DNA of 64,000 nucleotides from Mesobacterium pallidum (lineage in GTDB: Bacteria > Pseudomonadota > Alphaproteobacteria > Rhodobacterales > Rhodobacteraceae), in NCBI RefSeq assembly GCF_019966535.1, contig NZ_JAIMID010000011.1, positions 62,001 to 126,000 of the forward strand. Direction: 5' to 3'. Within the stretch, counting starts at the first letter, position 1. Each line of letters begins with the position of its first letter. The notes below the pieces were generated by a model. That model did no database searches and had not been told where the DNA came from. It saw only the letters and a program-made list of their open reading frames with translations. The position numbers were made by a program, and so were the translations under genes. Positions 25,460 through 33,691 of this stretch are shown here, in pieces.

Positions 25460-26821
25460 ATGAGCGATTTCGACTACGATCTCTTTGTCATCGGCGGTGG
25501 CTCGGGCGGGGTGCGCGCCGCGCGCGTCGCAGCCGGCGAGACCGGGGCCAAGGTGGGCCTGGCCGAGGAAAGCCGTTACGGCGGCACCTGCGTGATCCGC
25601 GGCTGCGTGCCGAAGAAGCTCATGGTCTTCGCCTCCGAGTACCCGATGCGCGTGGACGAGGCGCAGGCTTACGGCTGGGACGCGCAGATCGGCGATTTCG
25701 ACTGGGGCCGGTTCCGGAACAACCTCGAGGGCGAGTTGGACCGGCTCGAGGGCATCTACCGCAAGCTGCTGGCGAACTCCGGCGTCGAGACCTTCGACAC
25801 CCGCGCCAAGCTGCTCGATGCCCACACGGTCGAATTCCTTGACGGCACGCGCAAGACCGCCAAGCACATCCTGATCGCCGTGGGCGGCTGGCCGGTGAAG
25901 GCTGATGTAAAAGGCGCCGAACTGGCCATCACCTCGAACGAGGTCTTCCACATGGAGACCCTGCCCAAGTCGATCCTGATCCTGGGCGGCGGCTACATCG
26001 CCTGCGAGTTCGCCTGCATTCTCAACGGTCTGGGCGTGAAGGTCACGCAGTATTACCGCGGCGCCCAGATCCTGCGCGGCTTTGATGACGAGGCGCGCGG
26101 CCTTGTCGCCGAAGAGATGAAGCAGCAGGGCATCGAGATCCACACCGGCACCAATATCCTCGAGATGGAAAAGGTCGAGGGCGGCATCAAGGTCAAGGCC
26201 ACCAACGGGACCGAGCAGGTGTTCGACGAGGTGATGTTCGCCACCGGCCGTTCGCCCAACACCACCGGGCTGGGCCTCGAGGAGGTCGGCGTCAAGACCG
26301 GCCGCCGTGGAGAGATCGTGGTGGACGACTACAGCCAGACCTCCGTGCCGTCGGTCTATGCCATCGGCGACGTGACCGACCGGCTGCAGCTGACCCCGGT
26401 CGCGATCCGCGAGGGGATGGCCTTTGTCGAGACGGTGTTCAAGGGCAACGCCACCCCGGTCGATCATGACCTGGTGCCGACCGCGATCTTCACCCGGCCC
26501 GAGATGGGCACGATCGGCATGACCGAGGAACAGGCCCGCGACGAGCGCCCGATCGAGGTCTACTCGACCTCGTTCCGGCCCATGCAGACCAGTTTCATCG
26601 GCAAGTCCGAGCGGGTGATGATGAAGCTCATCGTCTGCGCCGAGACGCGCCGCGTCCTGGGCTGTCACATCGTCGCACCGCAGGCGGGCGAGATGATCCA
26701 GCTGGCCGGCGTGGCCGTAAAGATGGGCGCCACAAAGGAGGATTTCGACCGGACCTGCGCGGTGCACCCGACGATGGCCGAAGAGATCGTGACCATGAAG
26801 AACCCCGTCCGCACCGCGTGA
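25460..26821 (+). CDS. gor: glutathione-disulfide reductase
   Basis: A 453-residue flavoprotein disulfide reductase. FAD loop FVIGGGSGGVRAARVAA; redox disulfide in GGTCVIRGCVPKK; NADPH loop ILGGGYIACEFA; second FAD motif SVYAIGDVTDRLQLTPVAI; C-terminal catalytic His in VHPTMAEEIVTM. It reduces glutathione disulfide with NADPH in the cytoplasm. ATG 25460 follows AGAGGCGG. Confidence 0.96.
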   Translation: MSDFDYDLFVIGGGSGGVRAARVAAGETGAKVGLAEESRYGGTCVIRGCVPKKLMVFASEYPMRVDEAQAYGWDAQIGDFDWGRFRNNLEGELDRLEGIYRKLLANSGVETFDTRAKLLDAHTVEFLDGTRKTAKHILIAVGGWPVKADVKGAELAITSNEVFHMETLPKSILILGGGYIACEFACILNGLGVKVTQYYRGAQILRGFDDEARGLVAEEMKQQGIEIHTGTNILEMEKVEGGIKVKATNGTEQVFDEVMFATGRSPNTTGLGLEEVGVKTGRRGEIVVDDYSQTSVPSVYAIGDVTDRLQLTPVAIREGMAFVETVFKGNATPVDHDLVPTAIFTRPEMGTIGMTEEQARDERPIEVYSTSFRPMQTSFIGKSERVMMKLIVCAETRRVLGCHIVAPQAGEMIQLAGVAVKMGATKEDFDRTCAVHPTMAEEIVTMKNPVRTA

Positions 26822-26900
26822 CGGTTGATTTTGCGGCCGGACTGCACAGGTTATGTGCATGATCCGGACAGACAGACAGCATCAGAAGGGACCAACACTG

Positions 26901-28064
26901 ATGGCAGGGAACACTGGCGGCCCCTGGGGAGGGGGCGGCAACAATGGCGGAAACGACCAACGTCCGCCGCAACGACCGAACGGCGGGCCGAACCGGCCGC
27001 AGGGCGAAGGCCCGCAGATCCCCGAGATCGACGAGCTCGTGCGCAAGGGTCAGGACAAGCTGAAGGTCCTGATGGGCGGCGGCGGAGGCCGTGGCCCCGG
27101 TGGCGGCGGCGCGGGCGGCGGTGGCGGCCCGGCCTTCACCAAGGGCACTGTCGGGCTCGGCATTGCCGCGGCCGTCGTGCTGTGGGGCTTTGCCAGCTTT
27201 TACACCGTCAAGCCCGAGGAACGCTCGGTCGAGCTGCTGTTCGGCGACTACCTCGCCACCGGCGATCCGGGCCTGAACTTCGCGCCCTGGCCCTTCGTGT
27301 CCTACGAGGTGGTGCCGGTGACCAACGAACAGACCGAGGATATCGGTGTCGGCGGCCGCTCGGGCGACGAGGGGCTCATGCTGACCGGCGACGAGAACAT
27401 CGTCGACATCGATTTCCAGGTGGTCTGGAACATCAACGATCCGGCGCTGTTCCTGTTCAACCTGCGTGAGCCGCAGCAGACCATCCGCGCCGTGTCGGAA
27501 TCGGCGATGCGCGAGATCGTCGCCCAGTCCGACCTGGCGCCGATCCTCAACCGTGACCGGGGGCCCATTGCCGACCGGCTGCTCGACCTGATCCAGTCGA
27601 CGCTCGACAGCTACGACAGCGGGGTCAACGTCGTGCGCGTGAACTTCGACAAGGCCGACCCGCCGACCCAGGTCATCGCCGCCTTCCGCGACGTCCAGGC
27701 CGCGGAACAGGAACGTGACCAGACCCAGAAACTGGCCGATGCCTATGCCAACCAGGTGCTCGCCAATGCCCGCGGCCAGGCCGCGCAGCTGCTGGAAGAG
27801 GCCGAGGGTTACCGCGCCCGCGTCGTCAACGAGGCCGAGGGTGAGGCCAGCCGCTTCAGCGCGGTGCTCGAGGAATATTCCAAGGCGCCCGAGGTCACGC
27901 GCAAGCGTCTCTACCTCGAGACCATGGAGGAAGTCCTGGGCCGCATCGACAAGGTCATCATCGACGAAAACAGCGGTGGCTCGGGCGTCGTGCCCTATCT
28001 GCCGCTGACCGAGCTGGGCGGGCGCACCTCGTCCGGCCAGTCCAACACCGGGGGGAGCAACTGA
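26901..28064 (+). CDS. hflK: HflK, FtsH protease modulator subunit
   Basis: About 387 residues: a glycine/asparagine-rich cytoplasmic N-terminus, one membrane helix (GLGIAAAVVLWGFASFYTV, about 75-95), then an SPFH/band-7 domain (GDENIVDIDFQVVWNI) and a coiled coil (AAEQERDQTQKLADAYANQV). With HflC it forms the periplasm-facing cage around FtsH. ATG 26901 has AAGGGA upstream. Its stop overlaps the hflC ATG by one base. Confidence 0.95.
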   Translation: MAGNTGGPWGGGGNNGGNDQRPPQRPNGGPNRPQGEGPQIPEIDELVRKGQDKLKVLMGGGGGRGPGGGGAGGGGGPAFTKGTVGLGIAAAVVLWGFASFYTVKPEERSVELLFGDYLATGDPGLNFAPWPFVSYEVVPVTNEQTEDIGVGGRSGDEGLMLTGDENIVDIDFQVVWNINDPALFLFNLREPQQTIRAVSESAMREIVAQSDLAPILNRDRGPIADRLLDLIQSTLDSYDSGVNVVRVNFDKADPPTQVIAAFRDVQAAEQERDQTQKLADAYANQVLANARGQAAQLLEEAEGYRARVVNEAEGEASRFSAVLEEYSKAPEVTRKRLYLETMEEVLGRIDKVIIDENSGGSGVVPYLPLTELGGRTSSGQSNTGGSN

Positions 28065-29101
28065 TGCGGAAATCGACCCTGATCATTCCTGCGCTGGTCG
28101 TCCTGATCGCTCTGGTTCTGTCGTCGATCTACATCGTCGACGAACGCGAAAAGGTCCTGGTGCTGCGCTTTGGCCGCGTCGTCGATGCCAAGGAAGACCC
28201 CGGTCTCGGCTTCAAGCTGTCGGTGATCGACACCGTCGTCCGATACGACGACCGCATCCTGTCGCGCGACCTCGAGCCGCTGGAAATCACCCCGCTGGAC
28301 GACCGCCGCCTCGTGGTCGACGCCTTTGCCCGCTTCCGCATCGCGAATGTCGAACAGTTCCGGCAGGCGACCGGGGCCGCGGGCGACACGGCGATTTCGG
28401 TTGCCGGGCGACGGCTCGATTCGATCCTGCGCTCGCAGACCCGCGAAGTCCTGGGCTCGGTGTCGTCGAACGACATCCTCAGCTCGGACCGGGCGGCGCT
28501 GATGCTGCGCATCCGCAACGGCGCGCTGAACGATGCGCAGAACCTCGGGCTCGAGCTGCTTGACGTGCGTCTCAAGCGCACCGACCTGCCGCGCGAGAAC
28601 CTCGATGCGACCTTCGGCCGGATGCGGGCCGAGCGGGAACGCGAGGCGACGGACGAACGGGCGCGCGGCCAGGAAGCGGCCCAACGCATCCGCGCCCAGG
28701 CCGACCGGACCGTGACCGAGCTGGTGTCGGACGCCAACCGCCAGGCCGAGATCATCCGAGGTGAGGCCGACGCCCGCCGCAACTCGATCTTTGCGAATGC
28801 CTATGGCGCGGACGAGGAATTCTTTACCTTCTACCGCTCGCTCCAGGCCTATCGCCGGGCGCTGCTCGAAGGCAATTCCTCGATGGTCATGAGCCCGGAT
28901 TCGGAGTTCTTCACCTACCTGAAGTCCGATCGCGGTGTAGCCGGGACGGTCGTGTCCGGCATTCCCGGCACGCCCATGCCGACCGGTGAGGCGGCGCCTG
29001 CCGCCGATGCCGAGCCGGCCCCCGATCCGGCGCCCGCTGCCGACCCGGCCCCCGCCGGCGATGCGGCGACCGGTGACGCTCCGGTCCAGGCGGACCAGTA
29101 A
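28064..29101 (+). CDS. hflC: HflC, FtsH protease modulator subunit
   Basis: A 345-residue partner of HflK. N-terminal signal-anchor (LIIPALVVLIALVLSSIYIV), band-7 domain (REKVLVLRFGRVVDAKEDPG, RRLVVDAFARFRI), coiled coil and YGADEEFFTFYRSLQAY. The last 40 residues are an Ala/Pro-rich tail, longer than in E. coli HflC. Translationally coupled to hflK (TGATG). Confidence 0.95.
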   Translation: MRKSTLIIPALVVLIALVLSSIYIVDEREKVLVLRFGRVVDAKEDPGLGFKLSVIDTVVRYDDRILSRDLEPLEITPLDDRRLVVDAFARFRIANVEQFRQATGAAGDTAISVAGRRLDSILRSQTREVLGSVSSNDILSSDRAALMLRIRNGALNDAQNLGLELLDVRLKRTDLPRENLDATFGRMRAEREREATDERARGQEAAQRIRAQADRTVTELVSDANRQAEIIRGEADARRNSIFANAYGADEEFFTFYRSLQAYRRALLEGNSSMVMSPDSEFFTYLKSDRGVAGTVVSGIPGTPMPTGEAAPAADAEPAPDPAPAADPAPAGDAATGDAPVQADQ

Positions 29102-29104
29102 GAC

Positions 29105-29305
29105 ATGGCCTGGGTCCTCCTGGGACTGGGGCTGGTATTGTTCGTGGAGGGGCTGGCCTGGGCGCTGGCCCCTTCGCTTGTCGAGCGTATGCTCGAAGCG
29201 CTGCGCCTCTTGCCGCTGGACCAGCGGCGCATCGTCGGCCTGCTCGCCATGGCGGCCGGCCTGGCGATTCTCTGGACGGTGCAGGCGCTGGGGCTGATCG
29301 GCTAG
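29105..29305 (+). CDS. DUF2065 small membrane protein
   Basis: A 66-residue protein with two hydrophobic helices (AWVLLGLGLVLFVEGLAWAL and IVGLLAMAAGLAILWTVQAL), matching DUF2065, which commonly follows hflC in proteobacteria. It starts three bases after the hflC stop, so it is the third gene of the operon. In many relatives a DegP/HtrA gene comes next. Here a convergent gene ends one base away. Confidence 0.85.
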   Translation: MAWVLLGLGLVLFVEGLAWALAPSLVERMLEALRLLPLDQRRIVGLLAMAAGLAILWTVQALGLIG

Positions 29306-29306
29306 C

Positions 29307-30551
29307 TCAGCCTGCCGGGAGCTGCCAGCGCACGGGCAGGCCGGCCGCGGCCGTCGCGCGGGCAAAGGCTGCGCAGCGCCTGGCGTAGGTTTCCTGGAAC
29401 TTCGCCTGCGTCTCTTCGGACATCACCCGTTCCAGCGCGGCGCGCGGCCCGATCTCGTCCAGCTCGGCCCGCGAGAAGGCCGGCAGGTCGAAGAACCCCG
29501 CCAGTTCCTTGACCCGCACGTCGTCATAGACGAACCCGGCCGGCAGCCCGGCCTGAAGGAAGGCGACCCCGCCATGGAACCGGTCGCCCAGGTAGACGTC
29601 GCGCGTGCCCGCATAGGCGCGCCAGGCGATGGGCGAGCGGAAATAGTAGTAGCGCGCGAAACCGTTGGGCAGGCCCAGCGCCACAGAGGCCGCGTCGCAG
29701 GCGGCCTTGTCGACCTCGTGGGTCTCGGAGTTGTAGCGCGTGGCGTCGCGAACCGGATCGGGAAAGAGCTGGTAGAGATCGTTCTGAAAGGTGAAATCCG
29801 TGTCGAATTCGGCCGCCATCCGGGCCAGCCCCTGGATCCGCCCCTTGGCACTGCCCGAGGTGGACAGGCGCCCCGCCGCGGTCACCCGCAGCCCGTCGTG
29901 CGGCGCGCCGGGCCGGATCGCCCGCACGTTGTCCGGCGCCACGTAAAGGCTGGGACAGCCCAGCGCCTGCGCCCTGTCGATGCCCAGCGCCTGCAGGAAG
30001 CCCGCCGTCCGCTCGCCCCTTGTGCCGATGATCGCCGCCCGCTCCTGCAGGGCCTTGAGCAGGCCCAGCAGCTCGGGCCCGATCAGGGCGGGGTCGGGCG
30101 GGATGTCGTCCTGCAACCCGATCCCGAAGGCGTAGATCTTTGGCCCTTGGATGCTGCGCACCTGGCGGGCGGTGCTGGCCATGCCCTGTTCAAGCTTGGC
30201 GAAGGCCGCGGGCGTGGTTTCGGCCCGCGCGCGGATGATGTTGGCAAAGTTCAGAACCACCGCGTCGAAATTGCGTGCGATCCCCTCCAGCCGGGTCTTC
30301 ACCTGCTGCGGCGGCAGCTTGGGCGGCAGGCCCGGCAGGCGCCCGATGGTCGAATCCTGCAAGTCGCAGGCAAAGATCCGCGCCGCGGATTCGGCGTGGA
30401 TCATGTTGCCGTTATTCGGTGTCACGCTTTCCTCGTCCAGCGCCAGCCCCGCGAGGGTCGAGAAGGTTTCGAGCGGCATTGTGCTGCGCGCCCGGTATGC
30501 GGTCGAGGAAATCTTCATGCCGGAATAGGCGGGGGTGAACAGCACTCTCAC
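29307..30551 (-). CDS. polysaccharide pyruvyl transferase family protein
   Basis: About 414 residues. GDRFHGGVAFLQAGLPAGFV near the C-terminus is the family signature. The N-terminal half has VLNFANIIRA, IYAFGIGLQDDIP and GTRGERTAGFLQALG. It probably adds a pyruvate ketal to a surface or secreted glycan. The start is GTG 30551, behind AGGAGAT. It stands alone, 30 kb from the capsule genes, and its acceptor is unknown. It ends one base from the convergent DUF2065 gene, with no room for a separate terminator. Confidence 0.87.
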   Translation of the reverse strand: MRVLFTPAYSGMKISSTAYRARSTMPLETFSTLAGLALDEESVTPNNGNMIHAESAARIFACDLQDSTIGRLPGLPPKLPPQQVKTRLEGIARNFDAVVLNFANIIRARAETTPAAFAKLEQGMASTARQVRSIQGPKIYAFGIGLQDDIPPDPALIGPELLGLLKALQERAAIIGTRGERTAGFLQALGIDRAQALGCPSLYVAPDNVRAIRPGAPHDGLRVTAAGRLSTSGSAKGRIQGLARMAAEFDTDFTFQNDLYQLFPDPVRDATRYNSETHEVDKAACDAASVALGLPNGFARYYYFRSPIAWRAYAGTRDVYLGDRFHGGVAFLQAGLPAGFVYDDVRVKELAGFFDLPAFSRAELDEIGPRAALERVMSEETQAKFQETYARRCAAFARATAAAGLPVRWQLPAG

Positions 30552-30734
30552 GGGACGGCATCTCCTCTGGGGGCCCATCGCGCGGCATGGCGCCGCGGGG
30601 CGTCTGCAGAGGGATAGCAAGGCGCCCGCGCGGACACAACGGCCGGGCGGGCGCCAGGGTCATCGGCCCGTGCCGCCGCCCCGGGGAGGGACACCCGGGC
30701 GGCAGCGGGGAAAATGTGGCCGACGAACGCGCGG

Positions 30735-31646
30735 TCAGTGCGCCGGGCGGATGAAGGTGCCGTTGCGCAGCTCGCGCATGGCCTGCTGCAGTTCGGCCTG
30801 GGTGTTCATCACGATGGGCCCGTGCCACGCCACCGGTTCCTGGATCGGCGCGCCCGAGATCAGCAGGAAGCGCACGCCGTCCTCGCCGGCCTGAACGGTC
30901 ACCTCTTCGCCCGTGCCAAAGCGCACGAGGGTCCGGTTGCCCGAGAGGTCGCGGATATTGACCTCTTGCCCTGCCACCTCTTTTTCCAGCAGCACGCCGG
31001 TCGGGGCCGAGGCATCGGCAAAGGCGCCCGCGCCGGCGAAGACATATGCAAAGGCCCGGCGGTAGGTGTCGATCTTGAATGTCTTCTTCACCCCCGGCGG
31101 CACCGAGATGTCGAGGTATTGCGGATCGGCCGCGATCCCGTCGACCGGGCCGCGCTTGCCCCAGAAATCGCCGGTCACCACGCGCACCACGGTGCCGTCG
31201 TCGTCGATCACCTCGGGGATGTCAGCGGCCTTGACGTCCTGGTAGCGCGGCGCGGTCATCTTGTGCTGCGACGGCAGGTTGGCCCAAAGCTGAAAGCCGT
31301 GCATCTGGCCCTTGGCGTTGCCCAGCGGCATCTCCTGGTGCAGGATGCCCGACCCGGCGGTCATCCATTGCACGTCACCGGCGCCCAGCCGGCCTTCGTT
31401 GCCAAGGCTGTCGGCATGGTCGACCGATCCGGCCAGCACGTAGGTGATCGTCTCGATCCCGCGGTGCGGGTGCCAGGGAAAGCCGCGCATGTAGGCATGC
31501 GGATCGTCATTCCGGAAATCGTCGAACAGCAGGAACGGGTCCAGCTCGCTCGGGTCCTGAAATCCGAAGGCACGGTAAAGATGGACGCCGGCGCCTTCCA
31601 TGGTGGCTTGCGCCTTGCGCGTCTCGAGGGTGGGGCGAAGGGACAT
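30735..31646 (-). CDS. pirin family protein
   Basis: A 303-residue bicupin. The N-terminal metal site is visible as FPWHPHRGIETITYVLAG and SGILHQEMP (three His and one Glu). LFDDFRNDDPHAYMRGF is typical. Some family members are quercetinases, others redox or transcription cofactors. Strong AGGAGG before ATG 31646. Monocistronic by spacing. Confidence 0.92.
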   Translation of the reverse strand: MSLRPTLETRKAQATMEGAGVHLYRAFGFQDPSELDPFLLFDDFRNDDPHAYMRGFPWHPHRGIETITYVLAGSVDHADSLGNEGRLGAGDVQWMTAGSGILHQEMPLGNAKGQMHGFQLWANLPSQHKMTAPRYQDVKAADIPEVIDDDGTVVRVVTGDFWGKRGPVDGIAADPQYLDISVPPGVKKTFKIDTYRRAFAYVFAGAGAFADASAPTGVLLEKEVAGQEVNIRDLSGNRTLVRFGTGEEVTVQAGEDGVRFLLISGAPIQEPVAWHGPIVMNTQAELQQAMRELRNGTFIRPAH

Positions 31647-31787
31647 GGGTTTCCTCCTGTTCGCTGTCTGACCCAGAGATAGGGGCAGGGGCGCCATCCC
31701 GCAATCGGCAGGCCCGCACGCGCGCTGTGCAGGAATGGACCGGGCCGTGCGCCCGTGCTAGTCCCGCGCGAGCACAAGGAGAGCGCG

Positions 31788-32297
31788 ATGGACCATCAGC
31801 CCGAGACCACACCCGAGATCCTGGCCCGGATCGAGGCCTCGCCCGCGCGGCGCTGGCTGGCCGTGGGCATGCTGTGGCTGCTGGCGGTGCTTCTGCTGGG
31901 CACGGCGATCCAGTCGCCGCCGACGGACCGGCTGCTGCTGCTGTTCCTGGCGGGGGTGGGGATCGTGGCGATCCTGATGGCCGTGGCGCTCTACCGGGCG
32001 ACGGCGCGCAGCCTGGTGCTGACGCGCGATGCGCTTTGGGAAGACGGCGGCGACCTGGTGGCGCGGATGGACAACATCCGCAGCGTCGACCGGGGGTTCA
32101 TGGCGTTCAAGCCGTCGAACGGCTTTGTCCTGACATTGACCAAGCCAGAGGCCCGGGCATGGCGCCCGGGTCTCTGGTGGCGACTTGGGAAGCGCGTCGG
32201 TGTGGGTGGGGTGACGCCCGGGTCCCAAGCCAAGTCCATGGCCGACCTGATCCTGATCGCGTTGCGGGAACGCGACGGCCAGGACGGCCGGCTTTGA
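31788..32297 (+). CDS. small two-helix membrane protein of unknown function
   Basis: A 169-residue protein with two adjacent membrane helices (WLAVGMLWLLAVLLLGTAIQ, LLLLFLAGVGIVAILMAVAL), then a soluble part (SLVLTRDALWEDGGDLVARM, FVLTLTKPEARAW) whose pattern resembles bacterial PH-like (YdbT/DUF304-type) domains. AAGGAG precedes ATG 31788. It ends directly against the convergent TadE-like gene (stops at 32295-32297 and 32298-32300). No function assigned. Confidence 0.75.
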   Translation: MDHQPETTPEILARIEASPARRWLAVGMLWLLAVLLLGTAIQSPPTDRLLLLFLAGVGIVAILMAVALYRATARSLVLTRDALWEDGGDLVARMDNIRSVDRGFMAFKPSNGFVLTLTKPEARAWRPGLWWRLGKRVGVGGVTPGSQAKSMADLILIALRERDGQDGRL

Positions 32298-32864
32298 TCA
32301 CGCCCCGAGATCGTCGGGGTCGTAGCGCAGCTGCGGCGCAAAACGCGGGCGGTTGAACACACGCGTGTCGATGGTCCGCTGGCTCAGGCCCCAGCCCACC
32401 GGCGGCTCGTAAAGGATCGAGGTTTCGACCAGGATGGTCTGTTCCCCGTCAACCATGATCGGCAGGGTGTCGTGCCAGTTGCGCACGTCCTGATTGCGGT
32501 AGGGCTCGTAGCCGGCGCCGCGCACTTCGGACCAGACCACGTTGAACCGGTCGCGCTGTTCGTCGTAGCTGATCACCGAGACGCGCAGCTTGATATCCGT
32601 CGTCTGGGTGTCTGCCATGAAGGTCAGCAGGTTGTAGGCATTGTCGATATAGGTGTCGTCGATGAACTGCGTCTCGCGCGACAGCATGTCCGATACCGTG
32701 TAGGCGGCACGCTGGTTCACGGTCTGCGCCCGGAACCCGTCGAAGACCGAATAGAGCCCGACGAAGGTGGTCAGCAGGATCGGCATCAGGATGACGGCCT
32801 CGACCGTCATGTTGCCGCGTTCGACGCGGGCAAAGCGGCGCAGGGAGTCAGGCAGGCAGAACAT
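32298..32864 (-). CDS. TadE-like membrane-anchored protein (type b, left set)
   Basis: About 188 residues. Short basic N-terminus, then a TadE/TadG-type anchor starting ERGNMTVEAVILMPILLTTF, and a periplasmic domain with AAYTVSDMLSRET and NRPRFAPQLRY. It is the paralogue of the protein at 42137-42754 (shared ALSRET/MLSRET, W-S-x-VRG, RPRFAPQL). Coupled to the upstream gene by a TGATG overlap. The family forms pilus-associated minor pseudopilins or secreted envelope proteins. Confidence 0.85.
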   Translation of the reverse strand: MFCLPDSLRRFARVERGNMTVEAVILMPILLTTFVGLYSVFDGFRAQTVNQRAAYTVSDMLSRETQFIDDTYIDNAYNLLTFMADTQTTDIKLRVSVISYDEQRDRFNVVWSEVRGAGYEPYRNQDVRNWHDTLPIMVDGEQTILVETSILYEPPVGWGLSQRTIDTRVFNRPRFAPQLRYDPDDLGA

Positions 32865-33445
32865 CACAGGGGCTCCTGCACGTAGGCGCCGACCGAGATC
32901 AGCGAATAATCGCCCGCGCCGTCGCGGTTCAGCGACGAGGCGATGCCGGTGGTCGGGAAGACCGGCGAGAATTTCACGCAGGCGCGCAGGATCATCAGCT
33001 GGTTCTCGTCGCCGTTGTCGAAGGTGGCCTGCTCGTTCACCTCCTCGGACCGGTCCGTGCATTCGGCGTCGTTGTCGATGTTGAGGGTGCCGCGCAGGTC
33101 CTGGATCCGCATCTCGAGCATCATGTTCTCGGCACAGTTGGGGATGATCGCCGCGGTGTCGCAGATGGTCTGCACCAGGGTGTCGTGATCGACGTCCTGG
33201 TCGGTCTCGAGCTGCACCAGCCGCACGGCGGCATCGACGCCGAATTCCAGCCGGGCATGGCGGGCCGCGATCAGCCCCAGCTCGGTCGTGCCGCAGATGA
33301 AGGCCACGAAGATCGGGAACCAGAGCGCGAATTCGATGGTCATCGAACCACCGTCGCCACGCAGGAAGCGGCGCAGGGCTCCGCGCCGTCGGGCGCGGCG
33401 TCCTTGGCCCTTGATGAAAACCTTGTGTCGAGCCGTCATCGTCAT
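32864..33445 (-). CDS. TadE-like membrane-anchored protein (type a, left set)
   Basis: About 193 residues with a strongly basic start, the anchor GGSMTIEFALWFPIFVAFIC, and a periplasmic domain with four or more Cys residues (ICDTAAIIPNCAENMMLEM, RACVKFSPVFPTTG). It ends VQEPL. Paralogue of 41599-42132 (shared NC-x2-N-x-MLEM, ILRACVKF/LIRACLKF, PVFPT). Several starts are possible; ATG 33445 has GAAAG upstream. Confidence 0.85.
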   Translation of the reverse strand: MTMTARHKVFIKGQGRRARRRGALRRFLRGDGGSMTIEFALWFPIFVAFICGTTELGLIAARHARLEFGVDAAVRLVQLETDQDVDHDTLVQTICDTAAIIPNCAENMMLEMRIQDLRGTLNIDNDAECTDRSEEVNEQATFDNGDENQLMILRACVKFSPVFPTTGIASSLNRDGAGDYSLISVGAYVQEPL

Positions 33446-33691
33446 CGTCACTTTCACTCAGCAGGCGGTCACCCGTTCAATGTTCGGGTCTAGCCACCGA
33501 TTAAGGCGCGAGTTTGGCACAATCCGGCGAATTTCCCGGTTTTGGTCCTGTCGAGTGCGGGATCGGCCCGTCCTGGGCCAGCGCCTTCTGCGGTCCCGTT
33601 CCCCTCTTCGGCGCTGCCCCCGGCCGGTGAAACCCACCGGGGGCAGCTATGCCCGGCCGCGCGGGGTCGAATCGGCGGCCGGACATTTCCC

